A stretch of 5,583 bases of DNA, from the NCBI GenBank assembly GCA_945956975.1, contig CAMFKC010000200.1, positions 1-5,583 of the forward strand. The letters run 5' to 3'. The notes under the pieces were generated by a model that saw only the letters and a list, made by a program, of their open reading frames with translations, did no database searches and had not been told where the DNA came from. Shown one piece after another: positions 1 through 5,007 of this stretch. Source of the DNA: an uncultured Methylocystaceae bacterium. Lineage in GTDB: Bacteria > Pseudomonadota > Alphaproteobacteria > Rhizobiales > Beijerinckiaceae. How positions within the stretch are numbered: position 1 is the stretch's first letter; every line of letters starts with the position of its first letter. The position numbers were made by a program, and so were the translations under genes.

Positions 1-15
1 GAGCCGGGTCGTGGC

Positions 16-51
16 TCTGGATTGCTTCGTCGCCGCGCTCCTCGCAATGAC
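16..51. repeat. Palindromic intergenic repeat, upstream of sufC
   Basis: The stretch has 5-base arms ATTGC (21-25) and GCAAT (44-48) around a GC-rich centre. On the minus strand it reads as a 'cattgcgagg...gaagcaatcc' element, a type I recall as a dispersed intergenic repeat in many Hyphomicrobiales genomes; this is from memory, not a search. A smaller inverted repeat, GAGCC (1-5) with GGCTC (13-17), lies just before it. An open frame runs from 22 through the repeat into sufC, but that is a by-product of the repeat being stop-free in this frame. The outer boundaries are approximate because the window begins here. Confidence 0.6.
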
Positions 52-90
52 AGGTCCGGCGGCCCATTACGTCTGAAATCGGATTTAGAA

Positions 91-840
91 ATGCTCGAAG
101 TCAAAAATCTCCATGTCTCCGTCGGCGGCCGCAAGATCCTCGATGGCCTCAACCTCACCGTGAAGGACGGCGAGGTCGCAGCCATCATGGGTCCGAACGG
201 CACCGGCAAGTCGACGCTGTCCTACGTCATCGCGGGCCGCGAGGATTACGATGTCGAGGAGGGCGAGGTCCTGCTCGACGGCGCGAACATTCTCGAGATG
301 GACGCCACCGACCGCGCCAACGCCGGCGTGTTCCTCGCCTTCCAGTATCCGCTGGAAATTCCCGGCGTCGCCACCATGACCTTCCTGAAGGCCGCGCTGA
401 ACGCGCAGGCGCGCGCGAAGGGGCAGGGCGAATTGCAGACGCCGGAATTCATGAAGAAGGTGCGCGAGGCCGCGACCAAGCTGGGCGTCAACCAGGACAT
501 GCTGAAGCGCCCCCTCAACGTCGGCTTTTCCGGCGGCGAGAAGAAGCGCATGGAAATCCTGCAGATGGCGCTGCTGCAGCCGAAGATCGGCATTCTCGAC
601 GAAACCGATTCCGGCCTCGACATCGACGCCCTTCGCATCGTCGCCGACGGCGTCAACGCGCTGCGCGCGCAGGATCGTTCCTTCCTCGTCATCACGCACT
701 ACCAGCGCCTGCTCGACTACATCAAGCCGGACACGGTGCATGTGATGGCGAAGGGCAAGATCGCGCGCACCGGCGGGCCCGAGCTCGCGCTCGAACTCGA
801 GAAATCCGGCTACGCGGCTTTCACCGGCGAGGCGGCATGA
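91..840 (+). CDS. sufC: SufC, ATPase of the SufBCD Fe-S cluster scaffold complex
   Basis: Cytosolic ABC-type ATPase of 249 residues, the usual SufC length. It binds SufB and SufD and uses ATP to remodel the scaffold during Fe-S cluster assembly; it is not a transporter subunit. Visible motifs are Walker A GPNGTGKST (34-42), the Q-loop glutamine at 85 in AFQYP, the signature FSGGEKKR (146-153), Walker B ending ILDE (168-171), the SufC-typical DSGLDIDAL (173-181) and the H-loop histidine 203 in ITHY. The ATG at 91 is chosen because MLEVKNLHVSVGG is the normal SufC N-terminus. The longer frame back to a TTG at 22 would add 23 residues translated from an intergenic repeat. The ribosome binding site is weak (GGA at 81-83). 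The stop overlaps the sufD start in ATGA, indicating translational coupling. Confidence 0.97.
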   Translation: MLEVKNLHVSVGGRKILDGLNLTVKDGEVAAIMGPNGTGKSTLSYVIAGREDYDVEEGEVLLDGANILEMDATDRANAGVFLAFQYPLEIPGVATMTFLKAALNAQARAKGQGELQTPEFMKKVREAATKLGVNQDMLKRPLNVGFSGGEKKRMEILQMALLQPKIGILDETDSGLDIDALRIVADGVNALRAQDRSFLVITHYQRLLDYIKPDTVHVMAKGKIARTGGPELALELEKSGYAAFTGEAA

Positions 841-2174
841 ACAAGCCCTTCTTCCAACGCCAGCGCACCGAGGCCGAGGCGGCGCTGATCGACCGCTTCG
901 ACCAGGGCGATCGCCGTCTCGTCGGCGCCTGCGACCTGCGCGCCGCCGCCATGCGCCGCTTTGCGGAAGCGGGCCTGCCGAACCGCCGCGTCGAAAGCTG
1001 GCACTACACGGATCTGCGCAGCGCCATGCGCACGGCCGCGCTCGTGCGGGCGCCGGAGACGGCGACGCTGCCGGGGGCGCGCGAATGCCTGGCCAAGCCG
1101 CTTGCGCAGACGAGCGCCCATCGCTTCGTCATCTTCAACGGCTCGTTCAATGCGGACCTGTCGAGCGAGGGCCCGCTGCCCGAAGGCGTCTCCGCCACGT
1201 CGCTCGCCGCGGCGCTCGGCGCCGGCGATCAGGACGTGCTTGCAGCCCTCGGGGATTCCGGTCCCGGCGAGGGCGACGCGGTCGTCGCGCTCAACACCGC
1301 GCTGATGCAGGATGGCGTGGTCATCCGCATCGCGCCGGGCGTCAAGGTCGAGCGTCCGCTCTCGATCTTCAACATCATTTCCGGCGGCTTTGCGCAGGCT
1401 ACCTTCCTGCGCTCGCTGGTCATCGTCGGCGCCGGCGCGTCCGTTGTGCTCGATGAAATCACGGGCGTCTCCGTGCCCGACGCCACGCAGTCGAACGAGG
1501 CGCTGACCGTCGTCGTGGGCGACGGCGCGCGGGTGGACTATTCCGCGCAGGTCGCCGAGCAGCACGAAAAGGCCGTGGCGCTGCACAGCCTGTTCGTGAT
1601 GATGGGCGCGAACGCGATCTTCAACGGCTTCTGCCTGACGCCGACCGCCGGCCTCGTGCGCCGCCAGATCTTCGCGCGTCTCGAGGGCGAGCATTCGACG
1701 ATCTCCCTCGGCGGCCTTTCGCTGCTGCGCGGCAGGCAGCATGCCGACACGACGCTGGTCGTGGAACACGCCGTGCCCAATTGCGTCAGCCGCGAACTGT
1801 TCCGGCACATCCTCGATGATGAATCGACCGGCGTCTTCCAGGGCAAGGTCATCGTGCGCCAGCATGCGCAGAAGACCGACGGCGGCATGAAGAGCCAGAC
1901 GCTCGTGCTCGGCGAGGACGCCAGCATGAACAACAAGCCCGAGCTGGAAATCTTCGCAGACGACGTGGTCTGCGGCCATGGCGCGACGGTCGGCCAACTC
2001 GACAAGAACCAGATCTTCTATTTGCAGGCGCGCGGCCTCTCGCGCGGCGAGGCGGAATCGCTGCTGCTCGACGCCTTTGCGAGCGAAGCGCTGGAACTGG
2101 TAGCGGACGAAGAAATCCGCACGCGCTTCCAGACGCAGGCGTCGGACTGGCTGGCGGCAAGGAGCGGCCGATGA
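837..2174 (+). CDS. sufD: SufD, scaffold subunit of the SufBCD complex
   Basis: Protein of 445 residues that pairs with SufB to form the Fe-S assembly platform driven by SufC. The N-terminal part carries RVESWHYTDLR (51-61), matching the conserved 'W-x-Y-T-D-L' segment of SufD proteins. The middle is a repetitive beta-rich region, consistent with the SufB/SufD beta-helix core. The C-terminal part carries AQKTDGG (344-350), NNKPELEIFADDVVCGHGAT (365-384) and a helical tail. Cys379 and His381 correspond, by motif, to E. coli SufD Cys358 and His360, implicated in cluster formation at the SufB-SufD interface. The start ATG overlaps the sufC stop, with GAGG at 829-832 as ribosome binding site, and the stop overlaps the sufS start. 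SufB itself would be expected to be longer and carry other cysteines, so SufD is the better call. Confidence 0.96.
   Translation: MNKPFFQRQRTEAEAALIDRFDQGDRRLVGACDLRAAAMRRFAEAGLPNRRVESWHYTDLRSAMRTAALVRAPETATLPGARECLAKPLAQTSAHRFVIFNGSFNADLSSEGPLPEGVSATSLAAALGAGDQDVLAALGDSGPGEGDAVVALNTALMQDGVVIRIAPGVKVERPLSIFNIISGGFAQATFLRSLVIVGAGASVVLDEITGVSVPDATQSNEALTVVVGDGARVDYSAQVAEQHEKAVALHSLFVMMGANAIFNGFCLTPTAGLVRRQIFARLEGEHSTISLGGLSLLRGRQHADTTLVVEHAVPNCVSRELFRHILDDESTGVFQGKVIVRQHAQKTDGGMKSQTLVLGEDASMNNKPELEIFADDVVCGHGATVGQLDKNQIFYLQARGLSRGEAESLLLDAFASEALELVADEEIRTRFQTQASDWLAARSGR
2159..2164 (+). promoter_or_regulatory. Ribosome binding site of sufS
   Basis: AAGGAG lies inside the end of sufD, 6 bases before the sufS ATG at 2171. 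It fixes the sufS start and shows that sufS has its own good ribosome binding site in addition to the ATGA overlap. Confidence 0.75.
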
Positions 2175-3415
2175 ACGCCCGCTCGCCGATCCCCGCTGCC
2201 TACGACGTCGAGCGCCTGCGCGCGGATTTCCCGATCCTCGCCGAGAAGCCTTACGGCAAGAACCTCGTCTATCTCGACAATGCCGCCTCGGCGCAAAAGC
2301 CGCGTCAGGTGATCGAGCGCATGACGCATGTCTACGAGCACGAATACGCCAACGTGCATCGCGGGCTGCACTACCTCGCCAATGCCGCGACCGACGCCTT
2401 CGAGGCGGCGCGCGCCAGCGTGCGGCGCTTCCTGAATGCGGAATCCGCCGACGAGATCGTCTTCACGCGCTCGGCGACGGAAGCGATCAACCTCGTCGCC
2501 GCCTCGTTCGGCCTCGCCCACATCGGGGAGGGCGACGAGATCCTGCTCTCGATCATGGAGCATCATTCCAACATCGTGCCCTGGCATTTCCACAGGGAAC
2601 GCAAGGGCGCGGTGCTGAACTGGATCGAATGCGACGACGACGGCCATATCGACCTCGCCGCCTTCGAGAAGCAGATCACGGACAGGACGAAGATCGTCGC
2701 CATCACGCATATGTCGAACGTGCTGGGCGCGCCGACGCCCATTGCGGAGATCGTGAAGATCGCGCATGCGCATGGCGTGCCGGTGCTTGTCGACGGCTCG
2801 CAGGGCGCGGTTCATCTCGACGTGGACGTGCGCGCGCTGGACGCCGATTTCTACATCTTCACCGGACACAAGGTGTATGGCCCCACTGGCATCGGCGTTC
2901 TCTACGGCAAGAAGAAGTGGCTGGAAAACCTGCCGCCCTTCAACGGCGGCGGCGAGATGATCGAGGTCGTCACCCGCGACCGCATCACCTACAACACGCC
3001 GCCGCACCGCTTCGAAGCGGGCACGCCGCCGATCGTGCAGGCGGTGGGTCTCGGCGCCGCGCTCGACTACATGGACGAGGTCGGCCGCGCCGCGATCCGC
3101 GCGCATGAAGCCGATCTCACGGCCTATGCGATGGAGCGCCTGTCGCGCATCAATTCGCTGCGCATCCTCGGCCATGCCAGGGACAAGGGCCCGATCGTCT
3201 CCTTCGAGATGAAGGGCGCCCATGCGCATGACGTCGCCACCGTCATCGACCGCGCCGGCGTGGCCGTGCGGGCGGGCACCCATTGCGCCATGCCGCTGCT
3301 GGAGCGCTTCGGCGCGACCTCGACCTGCCGCGCCTCCTTCGCGCTCTACAACACGCGCGCGGAAATCGACGCCCTCGCCGACGCGCTCGTGCGCGCCGAA
3401 TCCCTGTTCTCCTGA
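2171..3415 (+). CDS. sufS: SufS, group II cysteine desulfurase
   Basis: PLP-dependent enzyme of 414 residues that converts L-cysteine to L-alanine and holds the sulfur as a persulfide for the SufBCD scaffold. The PLP lysine is Lys234 in FTGHKVYGPTG, and the catalytic cysteine is Cys372 in RAGTHCAMPLL. Other expected residues are His131 (MEHHSN), Asp208 and Gln211 (VDGSQG), His233 and Arg387 (CRASF). All sit at a constant offset of +8 from E. coli SufS numbering (His123, Asp200, Gln203, His225, Lys226, Cys364, Arg379), which supports an intact enzyme of the SufS/CsdA type rather than IscS. The start is set by AAGGAG at 2159-2164 and the overlap with the sufD stop. No SufE or SufU sulfur-acceptor gene is present in the window, so that partner must be encoded elsewhere. 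Confidence 0.97.
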   Translation: MNARSPIPAAYDVERLRADFPILAEKPYGKNLVYLDNAASAQKPRQVIERMTHVYEHEYANVHRGLHYLANAATDAFEAARASVRRFLNAESADEIVFTRSATEAINLVAASFGLAHIGEGDEILLSIMEHHSNIVPWHFHRERKGAVLNWIECDDDGHIDLAAFEKQITDRTKIVAITHMSNVLGAPTPIAEIVKIAHAHGVPVLVDGSQGAVHLDVDVRALDADFYIFTGHKVYGPTGIGVLYGKKKWLENLPPFNGGGEMIEVVTRDRITYNTPPHRFEAGTPPIVQAVGLGAALDYMDEVGRAAIRAHEADLTAYAMERLSRINSLRILGHARDKGPIVSFEMKGAHAHDVATVIDRAGVAVRAGTHCAMPLLERFGATSTCRASFALYNTRAEIDALADALVRAESLFS

Positions 3416-3427
3416 GGCTGACCGGCC

Positions 3428-3811
3428 ATGACGCAAGTGGAAGAAGCGCCCTTCGCCCCCAACAAGCCCGCGATGGAACTGTCCAACGAGATCACGCCGG
3501 AGGAATACGACCGGCTGACGGATGACATTATCGCCGCGCTGAAGACGGTGTACGACCCCGAGATCCCCGCCGACATTTACGAACTCGGCCTGATCTACCG
3601 CGTCGAGGTCGACGACAGCCGCTTCGTCAACATCGACATGACGCTGACGGCGCCAGGATGCCCTGTCGCCGGCGAAATGCCGGGCTGGGTGGAAAATGCC
3701 GTCTCGATCGTGCCGGGCGTCGCCGGCGCCAAGGTGAACATGGTTTTCGATCCCCCGTGGGACCAGAGCCGGATGTCCGAGGAAGCGCGCGTTGCGCTGG
3801 ACATGTGGTGA
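3428..3811 (+). CDS. sufT: SUF-associated DUF59/MIP18-family Fe-S assembly protein (SufT/YitW type)
   Basis: Small cytosolic protein of 127 residues. DUF59-family members in suf operons act as accessory factors in Fe-S protein maturation; the exact biochemical step is not settled. Family hallmarks are DPEIPADIYELGLIY (43-57), the TLTAPGCPVAGEMP segment (72-85) with the conserved Cys78, FDPPWD (107-112) and the C-terminal MSEEAR (116-121). The first 22 residues are a variable, Pro/Glu-rich lead. The ATG at 3428 lies 12 bases after the sufS stop, with a weak GAGG at 3414-3417; Met16 is an alternative start but lacks a better ribosome binding site. Position between sufS and sufA is the usual alphaproteobacterial arrangement. 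The symbol is used loosely, because several related families share it. Confidence 0.93.
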   Translation: MTQVEEAPFAPNKPAMELSNEITPEEYDRLTDDIIAALKTVYDPEIPADIYELGLIYRVEVDDSRFVNIDMTLTAPGCPVAGEMPGWVENAVSIVPGVAGAKVNMVFDPPWDQSRMSEEARVALDMW

Positions 3812-3851
3812 TTGCGGCCACGAGCAACTATATGTGAGTCTGTTGCCAGCC

Positions 3852-3868
3852 CGGGGCCTTGAACCCCG
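3852..3868 (+). other. Small hairpin before the sufA ribosome binding site
   Basis: CGGGG (3852-3856) can pair with CCCCG (3864-3868) around a 7-base loop, ending one base before the AAGGAGGAG of sufA. A second, weaker inverted repeat, GCAAC (3824-3828) with GTTGC (3842-3846), precedes it. There is no T-run, so neither looks like an intrinsic terminator. A role in mRNA processing or in sufA translation is possible but unproven, and short GC-rich hairpins arise easily by chance in such a genome. Confidence 0.3.
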
Positions 3869-3877
3869 AAGGAGGAG
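3869..3877 (+). promoter_or_regulatory. Strong ribosome binding site of sufA
   Basis: AAGGAGGAG, with GGAGG five bases before the ATG at 3881, is an almost ideal Shine-Dalgarno sequence and the strongest in the window. It selects this ATG over the in-frame ATG at 3899, which is too far away. Confidence 0.85.
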
Positions 3878-3880
3878 CAC

Positions 3881-4264
3881 ATGGGCGCCCGCCCGAAGAT
3901 GAACGTGATTTCCCTGACGGACGCCGCCGCCGCTCGCCTGCAGGACATCATCGCGAATGCCGACAAGCCGCTTTACGGCCTGCGCGTCGGCGTGAAAAAC
4001 GGCGGCTGCGCCGGCATGTCCTACACGATGGATATGGCCGATGCGCCAGCCCCCGGCGACGAGGTGGTCGAGGACAAGGGCGTGCGCGTGCTGGTCGATC
4101 CCAAGGCCGTGCTGTTCCTGCTCGGCACGCAGATGGATTTCCAGACCTCGAAGCTGTCGTCCGGCTTCGTGTTCAACAATCCTAATCAGACCTCGGCCTG
4201 CGGCTGCGGCGAGAGCGTGGCGATCACGCCCGCGAAGCTGGACGACGCCGAAGCGCGGGCATAA
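3881..4264 (+). CDS. sufA: SufA, A-type Fe-S cluster carrier protein
   Basis: HesB/IscA-family protein of 127 residues that accepts clusters from the SufBCD scaffold and passes them to target proteins. The three conserved ligand cysteines are present: Cys43 in KNGGCAGMSY, and Cys107 and Cys109 in SACGCGES. The spacing of 64 residues followed by C-G-C fits the family, and the N-terminal SLTDAAAARLQDI segment is typical. Location at the end of the suf operon favours SufA over the paralogues IscA and ErpA, which cannot be fully separated by motif alone. The 69-base gap from sufT and the strong ribosome binding site suggest that its translation is initiated independently. It is followed by hairpin repeats rather than another gene, so it is probably the last gene of the operon. 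Confidence 0.94.
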   Translation: MGARPKMNVISLTDAAAARLQDIIANADKPLYGLRVGVKNGGCAGMSYTMDMADAPAPGDEVVEDKGVRVLVDPKAVLFLLGTQMDFQTSKLSSGFVFNNPNQTSACGCGESVAITPAKLDDAEARA

Positions 4265-4281
4265 CGCGCTTCCCGGGCCCG

Positions 4282-4318
4282 CATCCTGAGGAGGCCCGAA
4301 GGGCCGTCTCGAAGGATG
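4282..4318 (-). repeat. Hairpin intergenic repeat, copy A (downstream of sufA)
   Basis: An imperfect palindrome. CATCCT (4282-4287) pairs with AGGATG (4313-4318), GAG (4288-4290) with CTC (4308-4310), and GGCCC (4293-4297) with GGGCC (4301-4305) around a GAA loop. It starts 17 bases after the sufA stop. Without a T-run it is not a classical intrinsic terminator, but it could stabilise the 3' end of the suf transcript. I recall 'ccttcgagac...ctcctcaggatg' elements as frequent intergenic repeats in Hyphomicrobiales; this is memory, not a search. Strand is given relative to copy B. Confidence 0.75.
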
Positions 4319-4344
4319 GCGACGTCAGCATTCTCGTCCGGGCG

Positions 4345-4370
4345 CCTTCGAGACGCCGCTTCGCGGCTCC
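4345..4370 (+). repeat. Hairpin intergenic repeat, copy B (partial, inverted relative to copy A)
   Basis: CCTTCGAGAC (4345-4354) is identical to the reverse complement of 4306-4315 in copy A. It is followed by a five-pair hairpin, GCCGC (4355-4359) with GCGGC (4363-4367), loop TTC, then TCC as in copy A. The stem differs from that of copy A by two compensatory base-pair swaps. The outer arm that would complete the palindrome (as TCAGGATG in copy A) is absent, so this copy is truncated or degenerate. Confidence 0.7.
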
Positions 4371-4413
4371 AAAGAGCGAGGACTATTGGTTTTCAGGCCG
4401 GGCTCTTCGCCAA

Positions 4414-4432
4414 CCTCCGAGACGCTGCTGCG
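4414..4432 (+). repeat. Possible third, degenerate repeat copy
   Basis: These 19 bases match the start of copy B (4345-4363) at 16 positions, including CCGAGACGC, but the hairpin that follows in copies A and B is not preserved. It may be a decayed copy or a chance match. The rest of the non-coding stretch from 4265 to 4471 holds no further structure that I can support, apart from a 6-base inverted repeat AAGAGC (4372-4377) and GCTCTT (4402-4407). Confidence 0.3.
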
Positions 4433-4471
4433 AAAGCCCCCCAGCCTGAAGGCGCATGATAAGCTGCGCCC

Positions 4472-4888
4472 ATGGACGCCGAATCCGTCGAAGACTTCTT
4501 CGCTCCCTTCGCCCCTGTGCGCGCCAGGCGCATGTTCTCGGGCCATGGCGTCTACGTCGATGACGCCTGCATCGCCCTGTGCGTGTTGGGCGACATCTGG
4601 ATCAAGGTGGACGACGACGCCGAACGCGCCGCGCTCGCCGCCGCAGGCTCGGAGCCCTTCAATTACACGCCGCCCACGGGTGGACGCCGCGTCATGAACG
4701 CCTTCTGGAAGCTGCCGGACCCGGCGCTGGACGACGAGGACGAACTCAGGCGCTGGTGCCGCCCGGCGCTCGCGGCGGCCCGCCGCACGGCCGCCGAAAA
4801 GGCGCAGGCGAAGGCCAGGAAGGCGGCAAAATCGAGTGCGGTCGTAAAATCCCCGCGCAAGCCGCGCGCGACCTCCGCAAAGCGCTGA
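4472..4888 (+). CDS. TfoX N-terminal-domain protein with a basic C-terminal tail
   Basis: Protein of 138 residues. Residues about 10-103 match the TfoX/Sxy N-terminal domain: RMFSGHGVY (20-28), the 'DIWIKVDD' strand (41-48), GSEPFNYTP (59-67), the MNAFWKLPDPALDD segment (75-88) and a closing helix with RRWCRPALAAA (93-103). In gammaproteobacteria TfoX/Sxy activates competence genes together with CRP. Stand-alone N-terminal-domain proteins like this are widespread, and their function is largely unknown, so a competence role should not be assumed. The TfoX C-terminal domain is absent. Residues 104-138 form a tail with 13 Lys/Arg and one acidic residue, including SPRKPR (127-132), which suggests nucleic-acid binding but does not prove it. 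The start at 4472 leaves no clear ribosome binding site, and the gene seems to stand alone between suf and gyrA. Confidence 0.85.
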   Translation: MDAESVEDFFAPFAPVRARRMFSGHGVYVDDACIALCVLGDIWIKVDDDAERAALAAAGSEPFNYTPPTGGRRVMNAFWKLPDPALDDEDELRRWCRPALAAARRTAAEKAQAKARKAAKSSAVVKSPRKPRATSAKR

Positions 4889-4951
4889 AACAAAAGGGGT
4901 TTCTCCGGGCTGCGCAGGCTGCCGCAATTCGCGTCAGTTCACGGAATCGGC

Positions 4952-4957
4952 TAGACT
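4952..4957 (+). promoter_or_regulatory. Candidate -10 element for gyrA
   Basis: TAGACT, followed by GCGCGCC, resembles a sigma-70 -10 element and lies 50 bases before the proposed gyrA TTG. The best -35 at a spacing of 18 is TTCGCG (4928-4933), only a partial match to TTGACA. It would give a leader of about 40 bases. The call rests mainly on position and on the similar TAAGCTGCGC before the TfoX-like gene. Confidence 0.3.
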
Positions 4958-4973
4958 GCGCGCCGTGATTCCC

Positions 4974-4988
4974 GGGCGCGCCGCGCCC
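4974..4988 (+). other. GC-rich hairpin in the gyrA leader
   Basis: GGGCGC (4974-4979) pairs perfectly with GCGCCC (4983-4988) around a GCC loop, ending 19 bases before the TTG start. There is no T-run. It could affect translation initiation or be a chance product of the high GC content. Confidence 0.4.
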
Positions 4989-5007
4989 CCGCCGAAAGCC
5001 GCACCCC

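Noticed and set aside
22..90. N-terminal extension of SufC from the TTG at 22
   Set aside because: The added residues (MLRRRAPRNDRSGG and on) are the translation of an intergenic repeat, there is no ribosome binding site, and the ATG at 91 gives the normal SufC N-terminus.
810..1997. Minus-strand open frame of 395 codons opposite sufD
   Set aside because: Same reasons: antisense to an intact gene, with low-complexity composition driven by third-position GC and no family motif.
2765..3230. Palindrome CATGCGCATG occurring twice in sufS (2765-2774 and 3221-3230)
   Set aside because: Both copies encode Ala-His-Ala-His segments with the preferred codons. The match is explained by codon choice, and there is no regular spacing or flanking similarity.
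3841..3870. tRNA-like fragment (the reverse strand contains GGTTCAAGGCCCC)
   Set aside because: No acceptor stem or anticodon arm can be formed around it, and the T-arm-like match is short. It is better described as a small hairpin before the sufA ribosome binding site.
2018..3880. Long minus-strand open frame of 620 codons opposite sufS and sufT
   Set aside because: It is opposite well-identified genes, is His/Arg/Asp/Val-rich as expected for the mirror frame of GC-rich coding sequence, and shows no recognisable domain.
4325..4927. Minus-strand open frame of 200 codons covering the repeats and the TfoX-like gene
   Set aside because: It runs through the intergenic repeats and antisense to a recognisable domain, and its residues do not resemble any family I know.
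4889..4950. Intrinsic terminator between the TfoX-like gene and gyrA
   Set aside because: CTGCGCAG (4910-4917) is a short palindrome, but there is no stable stem followed by a T-run, so a terminator cannot be supported.
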